A stretch of DNA of 64,000 bases from an uncultured bacterium (GTDB taxonomy: Bacteria; Bacillota; Clostridia; UBA1381). The stretch covers positions 1 to 64,000 of the forward strand of contig CAJMRL010000004.1 of NCBI GenBank assembly GCA_905215805.1, read 5' to 3'. Positions within the stretch are counted from its first letter, which is position 1, and the number at the start of each line of letters is the position of its first letter. The notes below the pieces were generated by a model. It searched no databases, had not been told where the DNA came from, and saw nothing but the letters and a program-made list of their open reading frames with translations. Shown here piece by piece: positions 41,095-49,942 of this stretch. A program made the translations under genes and the position numbers.

Positions 41095-42465
41095 ATGGAA
41101 AGATTAAAAAGACAAACGCCTTGTCAATTGACGGAAAAGGTAATGCAGTTTGGTGAAGGAAACTTCTTGAGAGGTTTTGTTGACTGGATGATAGACAAGC
41201 TGAACAAGGAAGCAGACTGGAACGGAGGAGTCGTTCTTGTACAGCCGCTCCCTAACGGACTTTGCGATATGATAAATGAGCAGGATGGATTGTATGATTT
41301 GTATCTAAGAGGTCTTCAAAACGGAGAAAGAGTAGAGGAAACAAGAGTAGTAGAGTGCGTTACAAGATGTATAAATCCATTTGCTGATACTGATGCATTC
41401 TTTGAAATAGCTAAAAATCCGGAGCTTCGTTTTATAGTATCTAATACAACAGAAGCAGGCATTGAATATAAGCCGAATCAGAGTGCTGATGATTTTGCGG
41501 GAACTACATATCCGGGAAGATTAACAATGTTCTTGAAGGCTCGTTTTGATAATGGACTTAACGGTTTTGTTCTTTTCCCATGTGAGCTTATAGATAAAAA
41601 TGGCGACCGCCTTAAAGAATGCGTAATTCAGTATGCAAAGGACTGGAATTATGGTGATGAATTTATAAAGTGGGTAGAGGAAGAAAACCACTTTACGAAT
41701 ACTCTTGTAGACAGAATAGTAACAGGATATCCGAGAGAAACAGCAAAGGAAATGGAAGAAAGCTTCGGACATCTTGACAATGTAATTGATACGGCTGAAA
41801 TTTTCCATCTTTGGGTTATCGAAGGCGACAAGAAATATGCTGAAGAAATCCCGTTCCATAAAATTGGTCTTAATGTTCTTTGGACTGATGATGTAACACC
41901 GTATAAGAAGCGTAAGGTAAGAATTCTTAACGGCGCACATACAATGATGGTTTTGGCTGCAAGACTTGCAGGTCTTGAAACAGTAGGCGAGGCTATGGAG
42001 GATGAGCTTATATATTCGTTTATGTATAAGGGTGTATTTGAAGAGATCATTCCTACACTCGATCTTCCGAAGGAGGAGCTTGTTGAGTTTGCAAATGCGG
42101 TCATTGAACGTTTCAAAAATCCGTTTATAAAGCATTATCTTTTGAGCATTGCGCTTAACTCTGTATCGAAGTTTAAGGTAAGAGATCTGCCGTCGCTTCT
42201 CGGTTATATGGATGAGTTTGGAAAGGAACCAAACTGTCTTGTGTTCTCGCTGGCAGCGCTGATCAAATTCTATAAGGGTGATGAGGCAAACGATGATGCG
42301 GCTGTTATGGAGTATATGAAGAATGCGTCAGTTGCAGATATTCTTGCAAAAGAGGACTTCTGGGGACAGGATCTCTCAATGCTCAGACCGTCAGTTGAAA
42401 AATACTGCGCTATGATAGATGAAAAGGGCATAAGAGAAGCTATGAAGGAAGCTTGCGGACTTTAA
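41095..42465 (+). CDS. uxaB: Tagaturonate reductase (altronate oxidoreductase)
   Basis: NADH-dependent reduction of D-tagaturonate to D-altronate, the second step of galacturonate use. It belongs to the mannitol dehydrogenase family: FGEGNFLRGFVDWMID near residue 16 is the nucleotide-binding start, and KVRILNGAHTMMVLAARLAG near residue 275 carries the catalytic Lys/Asn/His region. It is 456 residues long. GAAGGAGAAAAGGTC precedes the ATG. The adjacent uxaA supports tagaturonate rather than mannonate or fructuronate as substrate. Confidence 0.94.
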   Translation: MERLKRQTPCQLTEKVMQFGEGNFLRGFVDWMIDKLNKEADWNGGVVLVQPLPNGLCDMINEQDGLYDLYLRGLQNGERVEETRVVECVTRCINPFADTDAFFEIAKNPELRFIVSNTTEAGIEYKPNQSADDFAGTTYPGRLTMFLKARFDNGLNGFVLFPCELIDKNGDRLKECVIQYAKDWNYGDEFIKWVEEENHFTNTLVDRIVTGYPRETAKEMEESFGHLDNVIDTAEIFHLWVIEGDKKYAEEIPFHKIGLNVLWTDDVTPYKKRKVRILNGAHTMMVLAARLAGLETVGEAMEDELIYSFMYKGVFEEIIPTLDLPKEELVEFANAVIERFKNPFIKHYLLSIALNSVSKFKVRDLPSLLGYMDEFGKEPNCLVFSLAALIKFYKGDEANDDAAVMEYMKNASVADILAKEDFWGQDLSMLRPSVEKYCAMIDEKGIREAMKEACGL

Positions 42466-42482
42466 TATCAGGAGTACATAAT

Positions 42483-43895
42483 ATGAAAGAATTGGTTATA
42501 AATGAACGCGACAATGTAGCGGTTATGCTTGAGGGTGAACTGAGGGGTCATAAAATAGCGCTCCGTGATATAAAAAAAGGCGAGGATATTATAAAATACG
42601 GTTATAAAATCGGACACGCAACTGAGGATATAAAAAAAGGCGAGCATGTTCATACTCATAATATAAAAACGAATTTGAGCGGCACGCTTGAATATGAATA
42701 TGAACGCACGGGATATGAGCTTAAGCCTCAGCCCAAAAGAACCTTTATGGGGTATGTTCGTGAAAACGGCAGCGTGGGAATAAGAAATGAAATATGGATC
42801 GTAAATACGGTAGGATGTATAAATAAAACGTCAGAAATCCTTGCCAGAGAAGCGAATAAGCTTTACGGCGATAAATGCGATGGAGTATTTAATTTTGTTC
42901 ATCCGTTCGGATGCTCGCAGCTTGGAGATGATCAGGCTACAACTCAGGCAATTTTAAAGGGTATGGTAAATCATCCTAATGCTGCCGGAGTATTGGTGCT
43001 CGGATTAGGTTGTGAAAACAATAATATCGGAGTATTTAAGCCGCTTTTGGGTGACATAAATGAAAAACGTGTAAAGTTTATGTCGACACAGGAATTTGAT
43101 AATGAAATAGAAGAGGGGCTTCGTCTTATTGGAGAACTTGTTGAATATGCGCAGACATTTAAAAGAGAGGAATGCGATCTTTCAAAATTAGTGGTAGGTT
43201 TGAAATGCGGAGGCTCTGACGGATTCAGCGGCCTTACGGCAAACCCGCTTATAGGACGTGTTTCGGACAAGCTTATAGCATCAGGCGGAAGCACTATTCT
43301 CACAGAAGTTCCGGAGATGTTCGGTGCGGAAACAATTCTTATGAACAGAGCTGTTGACGAGCCTACATTTGAAAAGGTTGTTGACCTTATAAATAATTTT
43401 AAGGAATACTTTATGCGCCATAACCAGGTGGTATATGAAAACCCGTCTCCAGGAAACAAGAAGGGCGGAATTACAACTCTTGAGGATAAATCGCTTGGAT
43501 GTGTCCAGAAATCAGGAAGCGCTGATGTGGTAGACGTTATACAGATAGGTGAGCATGTTAAAAAGCAGGGGCTTAATCTTCTTACGGGTCCGGGAAACGA
43601 TATAGTTGCTGTAACAAATCTTACGGCATCCGGCTGTCATATGATACTTTTCTCAACAGGAAGAGGAACTCCGGTAGGAGCGCCGGTTCCTACAGTAAAG
43701 ATTGCGACTAATAATGACCTGGCAAGCAGGAAGCCTCACTGGATAGACTTTAATGCAGGCCCGATTATTGAAGGGGCTGATTTGTCGGATGAGCTGCTTG
43801 ACTATATCATAAAGGTTGCTAATGGTGAAAAGACTAATAATGAAAGGAATGGTTACAGAGAAATATCGATCTTTAAGGATGGAGTAACACTGTAA
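42483..43895 (+). CDS. uxaA: Altronate dehydratase
   Basis: Dehydrates D-altronate to 2-keto-3-deoxy-D-gluconate. ATG 42483 is chosen because CAGGAG lies eight bases upstream; a TTG in the uxaB end is unlikely. The N-terminal SAF domain (about 1-90; DNVAVML, GHKIALRDIKKGE) is fused to the large UxaA domain (about 95-470) with GLKCGGSDGFSGLTANP and GPGNDIVAVTNLTASGCHM. Conserved cysteines probably bind the iron needed for activity. At 470 residues it is typical of the fused form. It is co-transcribed with uxaB. The next enzymes, KDG kinase and KDPG aldolase, are not in the window. Confidence 0.95.
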   Translation: MKELVINERDNVAVMLEGELRGHKIALRDIKKGEDIIKYGYKIGHATEDIKKGEHVHTHNIKTNLSGTLEYEYERTGYELKPQPKRTFMGYVRENGSVGIRNEIWIVNTVGCINKTSEILAREANKLYGDKCDGVFNFVHPFGCSQLGDDQATTQAILKGMVNHPNAAGVLVLGLGCENNNIGVFKPLLGDINEKRVKFMSTQEFDNEIEEGLRLIGELVEYAQTFKREECDLSKLVVGLKCGGSDGFSGLTANPLIGRVSDKLIASGGSTILTEVPEMFGAETILMNRAVDEPTFEKVVDLINNFKEYFMRHNQVVYENPSPGNKKGGITTLEDKSLGCVQKSGSADVVDVIQIGEHVKKQGLNLLTGPGNDIVAVTNLTASGCHMILFSTGRGTPVGAPVPTVKIATNNDLASRKPHWIDFNAGPIIEGADLSDELLDYIIKVANGEKTNNERNGYREISIFKDGVTL

Positions 43896-43913
43896 TCTAA
43901 GAGGGATATAATC

Positions 43914-45446
43914 ATGGATTTAAAAGGAAAATGGGTCAGCGATTTAGGAAACGGATATTTTAAAAATCCGGTTATTTATGCTGACTATTCTGACCCGGAC
44001 GTCATAAGAGTAGGCGAGGATTTTTATATGACAGCGTCAAGCTTTACATATGTTCCGGGTCTGCCGATACTGCACTCAAAGGATCTTGTAAACTGGGAAA
44101 TTATAAATTACGCCGCAAAGGAGCTGCAGGACAGGTATAATACGCCTGTCCACGGCTGCGGTGTATGGGCGCCGTCAATTCGCTATCATGACGGGAAATT
44201 TTATATATATTACGGAGATCCGGATCTTGGTATCATGATGACATGTACTGATGATATTTACGGTGAATGGAGTCCGATTATCTGCGTAAAAGAGGGTAAG
44301 GGTATTATTGATACTTGTCCGCTTTGGGATGATGACGGACGTGCATATATTGTGCACGGATATGCTAAAAGCCGCTGCGGCTTTAAGAGCAAGCTCGGTC
44401 TTTTTGAGATGACGCCCGATGGAACAAAGGTTATTTCAGAGGATAAATTTATCTTTGATGGCACAATAAGCCATCCCACGATAGAAGGACCTAAATTCTA
44501 TAAGAGAAACGGATATTATTATATCATGTCGCCGGCCGGCGGAGTTCCGACAGGCTGGGAGGTAATCCTCCGTTCTAAAAATGTGGATGGACCGTATGAG
44601 GACAGAATAGTTCTTCGTCAGGGAGATACGGCTATAAACGGACCTCATCAGGGAGGCTGGGTAGAGCTTGAAAGCGGCGAAAACTATTTCATGCACTTCC
44701 AAGACCTTGAGGTATGCGGAAGAATTGTTCATTTGCAGCCGGTAACATGGATAAATGACTGGCCGGCAATGGGCGAAAATATTGACAGCGGTCTTTGCGG
44801 TCAGCCGGTTAAGGTTATGAAAAAGCCGAATGTAGGCAAGGAGTATCCTATAAGTGTTATTGCGACGTCCGATGATTTCAAGAACGGACTCGGCTTACAG
44901 TGGCAATGGCAGGCAAATAACCGCAGTGAGTGGTATGAGTGTGCGGACGGTAAGCTTCGTCTGTTCGGATGCAAGACTGCCGATACGATGTGGTCAATGC
45001 CGAATGTTCTCACACAGCTGTGGCAGGCTCCGTCAATGACGGTAACAGTTAAGGTATCCATGCCTAAGGGCGTGGGAGAAAACAAGGCGGCACTTGGAAC
45101 AGTAGGTCTTGATTATGGTTACATAGCACTGCGTGATGACGGAACGATCGAGTTTGTAAAGGGAACGGTTACAGATGCAGGCAAGGCAGCTCTTAACGCT
45201 AAGGAAGAAATTGTGGCGGAAAAGATCATAAGCGATACTGAGGTATATCTTAGAACAGAGGTTATAGCGAAAGAGAATGCAAAGGACTGCATATGCCGTT
45301 GCTCATATAGCACAGACGGAAAGATATTTACTTATATGGGTGAATTTGCACCGAAGCAGGGCAAATGGGTAGGCGCAAAGCATGGTTTGTTCTGCATGGG
45401 CAAGAAGGGCTCATATGCCGATTTTGAGAATTTTGAGATAAATTAA
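43914..45446 (+). CDS. Glycoside hydrolase family 43 (arabinofuranosidase/xylosidase type)
   Basis: Probably removes arabinose (or xylose) from pectin side chains. The five-bladed propeller (about 15-300) has the three catalytic acids: Asp in DYSDPDVI, Asp in DTCPLWDDDGRAYIVHG and Glu in IEGPKFYKRNG. The C-terminal 200 residues form the beta-sandwich seen in long GH43 xylosidase/arabinosidase members (DYGYIALRDDG). No signal peptide is present, so it should act on imported oligomers. AAGAGGGATATAATC precedes the ATG, 18 bases after uxaA. Substrate assignment within GH43 is uncertain. Confidence 0.9.
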   Translation: MDLKGKWVSDLGNGYFKNPVIYADYSDPDVIRVGEDFYMTASSFTYVPGLPILHSKDLVNWEIINYAAKELQDRYNTPVHGCGVWAPSIRYHDGKFYIYYGDPDLGIMMTCTDDIYGEWSPIICVKEGKGIIDTCPLWDDDGRAYIVHGYAKSRCGFKSKLGLFEMTPDGTKVISEDKFIFDGTISHPTIEGPKFYKRNGYYYIMSPAGGVPTGWEVILRSKNVDGPYEDRIVLRQGDTAINGPHQGGWVELESGENYFMHFQDLEVCGRIVHLQPVTWINDWPAMGENIDSGLCGQPVKVMKKPNVGKEYPISVIATSDDFKNGLGLQWQWQANNRSEWYECADGKLRLFGCKTADTMWSMPNVLTQLWQAPSMTVTVKVSMPKGVGENKAALGTVGLDYGYIALRDDGTIEFVKGTVTDAGKAALNAKEEIVAEKIISDTEVYLRTEVIAKENAKDCICRCSYSTDGKIFTYMGEFAPKQGKWVGAKHGLFCMGKKGSYADFENFEIN

Positions 45447-45466
45447 ACAGATTTGAGGTAAACTAA

Positions 45467-46567
45467 ATGGCTAAGGTATTACTTGAAACAGCGAAAAAGC
45501 TCTGTAATACAATTATGGAGGATTTTCCGGGAATAATAATAAAGAAATGGCAGTATGATGCAGGGCTGTGTCTTGTAGGATTTGACGCTATGTATAAGAT
45601 CACCGGCGAAAAGAGTTATAACGAGTATATACATAACTTCTTTGATTACTTTATTCATGATGATGGTACGATAGAAACCTATAATCCTGAAATAAGAAAT
45701 ATTGACCATATAAACTGCGGAAAGAACCTGTTTCTTCTTCTTGAGGAAACGGGTGAGGAGAAATATAAGAAGGCAATTGAGCTTTTGGCTTCTCAGCTGA
45801 AGATTCAGCCAAAAACTCCGTCAGGAGCTTATTGGCATAAAAATATATATCCAAATCAGGTGTGGCTTGACGGAATATTCATGGGAGAGCCGTTCAGCGC
45901 AAGGTATGCAAATGAATTTAATCATCCCGAAAAGTACGATGAGATTCTTACGCAGTTTGTTGTTGCAGAAAAGAGCACCTATGAGCCGAGATGCGGTCTT
46001 TATGCCCATGCCTGCGATGAATCAAAGAAAATGTTCTGGGCAGATCCCAATACCGGACGTTCGCTTAATGTATGGGGACGCTCGGTAGGCTGGTTCTGTA
46101 TGGCATTAGTTGATACTCTTGACTGGATACCGGAGGAGAGAAATGATATAAGACAGACTCTTATAGATATGTTCAATAAGGTTATAGGAAATGTGGTTAA
46201 GTATCAGGATGAGGATGGAGTATGGTATCAGGTTCTTGACTGCCGCAGAAGCGATAACTATCAGGAGGCTACATGCTCATGCCAGTTTGCGTACGCTTTG
46301 AATAAGGGGATCAACAAGGGCTATATCGATGCTGATGTTTATAAGCCTTATTTGAAAAAAGCGGTTGATGGTATAATGAAAGTGTTTATCCGTGAGGAAG
46401 ACGGCAAGATTTATATGGGCAACTGCTGTGCTGTTGCGGGATTGGGTCCTGATGATAATCCGCGCCGTAACGGTACGCTTGACTATTATATGAGTGAGCC
46501 GATACGTGATAATGACTTCAAGGGTGTTGGCCCGTTCCTTATTATGGCTACCGAATATGAAGAATAA
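45467..46567 (+). CDS. Unsaturated rhamnogalacturonyl hydrolase (GH105)
   Basis: Removes the 4,5-unsaturated galacturonate left at the non-reducing end of oligomers by the lyases, giving a keto-sugar and a shorter chain. It has the (alpha/alpha)6 barrel of YteR/YesR enzymes: WQYDAGLCLVGFDAMY near residue 29, and the catalytic Asp in VWLDGIFMGEPF near 130. WGRSVGWFCMALVD and YKEATCSCQFAYAL-type text (here YQEATCSCQFAYALNKG) are conserved. It is 366 residues long with no signal peptide. It works with PL1, PL11 and GH28. It is the last gene of the pectin locus. Confidence 0.92.
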   Translation: MAKVLLETAKKLCNTIMEDFPGIIIKKWQYDAGLCLVGFDAMYKITGEKSYNEYIHNFFDYFIHDDGTIETYNPEIRNIDHINCGKNLFLLLEETGEEKYKKAIELLASQLKIQPKTPSGAYWHKNIYPNQVWLDGIFMGEPFSARYANEFNHPEKYDEILTQFVVAEKSTYEPRCGLYAHACDESKKMFWADPNTGRSLNVWGRSVGWFCMALVDTLDWIPEERNDIRQTLIDMFNKVIGNVVKYQDEDGVWYQVLDCRRSDNYQEATCSCQFAYALNKGINKGYIDADVYKPYLKKAVDGIMKVFIREEDGKIYMGNCCAVAGLGPDDNPRRNGTLDYYMSEPIRDNDFKGVGPFLIMATEYEE

Positions 46568-46576
46568 GCACTTTTA

Positions 46577-46625
46577 AAAATAAGCTGCCTGCAAATGAAA
46601 ATGTCCGTTTGCGGCAGCTTATTTT
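46577..46625 (+). terminator. Terminator 1 closing the pectin locus
   Basis: AAAATAAGCTGCCTGCAAA (46577-46595) pairs with TTTGCGGCAGCTTATTTT (46608-46625), one wobble, with Ts at the end. The flanking A- and T-runs would also work on the minus strand. Confidence 0.8.
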
Positions 46626-46669
46626 AAGTTTAAAATCCAAAGTATAGTAACTTTAGCAGAAAAGCAAAG

Positions 46670-46698
46670 CCAGCGCTAAAAATTTGCGCTGGTTTTTT
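46670..46698 (+). terminator. Terminator 2 closing the pectin locus
   Basis: CCAGCGC (46670-46676) and GCGCTGG (46686-46692) are followed by six Ts. It lies 45 bases after the first terminator, a tandem arrangement. Confidence 0.8.
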
Positions 46699-46768
46699 AT
46701 AAAGATTTTGAAATTAAATTTTTACCTTTGTATTTCTGATTTTTATCCATTTGTTAACTGCTTAATTC

Positions 46769-46797
46769 TTGACATGGGGTTATGCTCGTGTTATAAT
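46769..46797 (+). promoter_or_regulatory. Consensus promoter of the M50-scpAB operon
   Basis: TTGACA (46769-46774), 17 bases, TATAAT (46792-46797), 62 bases before the first start codon. Confidence 0.85.
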
Positions 46798-46858
46798 ATT
46801 AATATTAAATATGCCGAAATTACGGTTTTAATTAATTTATAATGAATGGAGAAGTATT

Positions 46859-47527
46859 ATGAACTTGATGGGTTTGATTTCAAATATTCCGGCGCTTATA
46901 GTCAATGCTGTTATTACGCTTATTGCACTGACAGGACATGAGCTGGGACATGCTTGGGTATCTACAAAGCTTGGCGATCCTACTCCGCGTATGGAGGGAA
47001 GACTGACGATAAATCCATTGGCTCATCTTGATATAGTCGGAACTATACTTATGATACTTACAGGGTTCGGATGGGCGAAGCCTGTCGGGATTAATCCTGC
47101 CTATTATAAGGATAGGAAAAAGGGAACTGCACTGACGGCAGCGGCGGGTCCCTTGTCAAATCTTATAATGTCGTTTGCAGTTTTGCTTTTATATTATATA
47201 TATGCCGTTATTGCGATAAAAACAGGTTTTGCTATAGGTTCCATGGCTTTGATAAGCAGTCTTGTATCAACTTTTGTTGTAAGAAATTTATGTTTTATGG
47301 TGTTTAATCTTATTCCTATTCCTCCGTTGGACGGATCGAAAGTATTGGGAATATTTTTACCGGACAGATATTATTATACAATGCTCAGATATGAAAGATA
47401 CTGCATGATACTTATAATGGTTCTTTCTCTTATGGGTGTGTTTGGAAATGTTATAGGCACAGGCGTTAATATTATATTTTCTGCTTTGACGGGAATGCTT
47501 GATCATGTGTTTAATTTGGTGATATAA
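46859..47527 (+). CDS. Site-2-protease family membrane metalloprotease (M50)
   Basis: Intramembrane zinc protease of the compact S2P/YwhC type. The zinc motif GHELGHAW lies at about residues 27-34 within the first hydrophobic region, and NLIPIPPLDGSKVL (the conserved NxxPxPxLDG) at about 149-162 supplies the third ligand Asp. Four to six membrane segments fill its 222 residues. It has no PDZ domain, unlike RseP. It begins the operon with scpA and scpB, a common clostridial order. The substrate is unknown. Confidence 0.9.
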   Translation: MNLMGLISNIPALIVNAVITLIALTGHELGHAWVSTKLGDPTPRMEGRLTINPLAHLDIVGTILMILTGFGWAKPVGINPAYYKDRKKGTALTAAAGPLSNLIMSFAVLLLYYIYAVIAIKTGFAIGSMALISSLVSTFVVRNLCFMVFNLIPIPPLDGSKVLGIFLPDRYYYTMLRYERYCMILIMVLSLMGVFGNVIGTGVNIIFSALTGMLDHVFNLVI

Positions 47528-48261
47528 TGATGGAAAAGATAAAATATCATTTTGAAAATTTTGATGGACCTTTGGATTTGCTTCTTACACTGATACAAAA
47601 AAATAAGGTCAGCATATATGATATACCTATAGTTGAAATAACCGATCAATACCTTGATGCGATAAAGGATATAGAGAGCAGTCAGCTTGAAAATACGGGT
47701 GAATTTATAGTAATGGCGTCACAGCTTTTATATATAAAGTCAAGGATGCTGCTTCCGAAGCCGGAGGAAGAAAATGATGAAGATCCCAGAGAAGAGCTTG
47801 CTCAGCGCCTGGCGGAATACCAGAAGTTTAAGGAAGCTTCAAAAGAGCTGCGTAAAAATGAGTTTTCTTCAAGATATATGGTATTTCGTGAAGAAGAAAA
47901 GATAAAATTTCCTGTGCCGCAATATAACCGTCATCATGAGGTTCAGGCTTTATTGGATGCGTTTAATTCCATTATGCAGCGCAGAATAAGAAAGCAAAAG
48001 CCTCAAAAAAAAGCTTTTTCCGGTATTGTGGGTCGTGAAAAGGTAAGCGTAGACGATATGGTGGAAAAAGTGTGCAAAAAAATATATGGCAAAAAAAGTA
48101 TTGATTTCAGCGAGCTGTTTTTAGAAAAGGATTCGAAGCCTGAAATGATAGCGACATTTCTTGCAGTGCTCGAGATGATAAAGGGCAACAGGTTATTTGC
48201 TTATTACAGCGATATAAAAAAAGATTTTATTCTTACAACGGAGATGAAGGTTAATGACTGA
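47527..48261 (+). CDS. scpA: Segregation and condensation protein A
   Basis: Kleisin subunit of the SMC-ScpAB condensin, acting on chromosome segregation. The N-terminal FENFDGPLDLLLTLIQKNKVSI is split here as FDGPLDLLLTLIQKN, the diagnostic SMC-neck-binding helix. The middle is charged and flexible, and the C-terminal winged helix (VLEMIKGNRLFAYYSD) binds the SMC head. It is 244 residues. The start overlaps the protease stop by one base; a second ATG follows at 47530. Confidence 0.95.
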   Translation: MMEKIKYHFENFDGPLDLLLTLIQKNKVSIYDIPIVEITDQYLDAIKDIESSQLENTGEFIVMASQLLYIKSRMLLPKPEEENDEDPREELAQRLAEYQKFKEASKELRKNEFSSRYMVFREEEKIKFPVPQYNRHHEVQALLDAFNSIMQRRIRKQKPQKKAFSGIVGREKVSVDDMVEKVCKKIYGKKSIDFSELFLEKDSKPEMIATFLAVLEMIKGNRLFAYYSDIKKDFILTTEMKVND

Positions 48262-48886
48262 AATTAAATATGCTATCGAGGGAATATTATTTGCCGCAGG
48301 AGAGCCGGTTAAGGAGGCAAAGCTTGCGGTAGTTCTTGATACGGATATAAATACAGTAAGAAACGCTGTTGCAGATTTAAAGGCTGAATATGATCTAAAA
48401 AAACGCGGGTTTAATATTATTGATATAAATGATGGATATCAGATATGTTCAAGACCCGAATACTATGTATATATACAGGAGATTCTGGGCGAACAAAGAA
48501 ACCAGCCTTTGTCGAACGCCGCAATGGAGGCTCTTGCGATAATAGCGTACAAGCAGCCTATTACTAAGGGCATGATAGAAAAGATAAGGGGAGTTAATTC
48601 AGACAGCTGTGTAAACAGATTATATGAAAGAGGGCTTATAGATGAATGCGGCAGGCTGGAAGCTCCGGGACGTCCGGTTTTATATAAAACAACGGATGCA
48701 TTTCTCAGATGCTTTGGATTATCGTCACCTAAGGAACTGCCGGATATAGATTTGAAAAAGCTTGGGATAGAGCCGCAGTCAGAATCAAATAATAATAATG
48801 AAATAATTCAGAAGAAAAATGGTAATAATGAAAATAAAGAGGGTACAGAGAATTTTATTGGAAATAAAGAGGAAAAGGAAGAGTAA
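48254..48886 (+). CDS. scpB: Segregation and condensation protein B
   Basis: Winged-helix partner that dimerises and binds ScpA. IEGILFAAGEPV at the N-terminus and LSNAAMEALAIIAYKQPITK near residue 95 are ScpB signatures. It overlaps scpA by eight bases. The last 35 residues are an Asn/Glu/Lys-rich tail (ESNNNNEIIQKKNGNNENK) not part of the fold. Confidence 0.95.
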   Translation: MTEIKYAIEGILFAAGEPVKEAKLAVVLDTDINTVRNAVADLKAEYDLKKRGFNIIDINDGYQICSRPEYYVYIQEILGEQRNQPLSNAAMEALAIIAYKQPITKGMIEKIRGVNSDSCVNRLYERGLIDECGRLEAPGRPVLYKTTDAFLRCFGLSSPKELPDIDLKKLGIEPQSESNNNNEIIQKKNGNNENKEGTENFIGNKEEKEE

Positions 48887-49530
48887 TGAAGGCTCTTTGT
48901 ATAATTTTAGGGATAGCCGTACTGCTGGCGGTTTTGATGATCATAAGAATAAATTGCGTATTTACGGTGGGATTTTCAAGTAAAGACGGCGGCTATGTCG
49001 AGCTTTATATAAAATATTTGTTTTTTAAAAAAAGTATTTTGCCCATAGAGGAAAAGCTTGCGCAGAGGGAAGTTGAAAAGGAAGAGGAAAAAACTCCCGA
49101 GCAGAATGAGGAAGAGAAAACCGGCGGACTTGGCATAATAAAAATTTATAAGGTAATAAAAGGGATAAGCGGAGATGTGAACGGGCTTATAAAATTTATT
49201 GCTGAGCGTTCGGTAACTATACGTGATTTTAGGATTGAGTCTCAGATAGGAGCAGCTGACCCTATGCTTACAGGTCTTGCAATAGGAGGTGCAAATGCTT
49301 TTGTATACGGGCTGCTGGGCATGGTTGATTCCAAAATGAAGCTAAAAAGCTTTTATGTAAGCATAGAGCCGGATTGGAGCAGGGAAATTGTCCGTGCAGG
49401 TATGTATACGGTAATAAATACTAATATTATAAATATTTTAACTATATGTGCGAAAGCCGGAGTTATATTGATTAAGTCACGCAGGCTTATAAAGGATTGC
49501 TCAAGAAAGGGAAAAAATAATGGAGAATAA
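48886..49530 (+). CDS. DUF2953-type membrane-anchored protein
   Basis: Unknown function. One N-terminal membrane segment (about residues 4-22, CIILGIAVLLAVLMII) precedes a beta-rich region (VELYIKYLFFKKSILP), then an acidic spacer (EEEKTPEQNEEEKTGG). The second half (IRDFRIESQIGAADPMLTG, then VYGLLGMVDSK) matches the DUF2953 pattern usually found directly before ytfJ in spore formers. It overlaps scpB by one base and ytfJ by eleven. A spore-related role is possible from context only. Confidence 0.75.
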   Translation: MKALCIILGIAVLLAVLMIIRINCVFTVGFSSKDGGYVELYIKYLFFKKSILPIEEKLAQREVEKEEEKTPEQNEEEKTGGLGIIKIYKVIKGISGDVNGLIKFIAERSVTIRDFRIESQIGAADPMLTGLAIGGANAFVYGLLGMVDSKMKLKSFYVSIEPDWSREIVRAGMYTVINTNIINILTICAKAGVILIKSRRLIKDCSRKGKNNGE

Positions 49531-49942
49531 AGTAAAGGATATGCTTGAAGGTGCGGTAAAAAATATAAAAACCGCGTGTGATGCAAATTCGGTAGTCGGA
49601 GATGCGATAAGTATGCCTGATGGTACGGTGGTTGTTCCGATATCAAGGCTCAGCTTTGGCTTCGGCGGAGGCGGCGGAGATTTTGAAGCAAAAAATAACA
49701 AAGATGAAGGTACATTTGCCGGAGGAATAGGCGGTGGAGCAAGCGTAAGAGCAGAGGCTTTTCTTGTTCTAAACAACGGCAATGTACGATTGATAACAAT
49801 GGACGGAGGATCTTCCGCTTTTGACAGACTTATAGATTTGATTCCCGACGCTGTTGAAACAGTAAGCGGATTTATGGCTAAAAGAAAAAAGAATAAAATA
49901 AAAGCAGATGGAGATATAGCAGATGATTACAACGAGGGATAA
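49520..49942 (+). CDS. ytfJ: GerW/YtfJ-family sporulation protein
   Basis: Small forespore-associated protein; the Bacillus member affects germination. The family core is seen: DANSVVGDAISMPDGTVVVP and the glycine-rich FGFGGGGGDFEAKN, then FAGGIGGGASVRAEAFLV. At 140 residues it is normal. AAAGGGAAAAAATA precedes the ATG. It implies a spore-forming lineage. It overlaps both neighbours, so translation is coupled. Confidence 0.92.
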   Translation: MENKVKDMLEGAVKNIKTACDANSVVGDAISMPDGTVVVPISRLSFGFGGGGGDFEAKNNKDEGTFAGGIGGGASVRAEAFLVLNNGNVRLITMDGGSSAFDRLIDLIPDAVETVSGFMAKRKKNKIKADGDIADDYNEG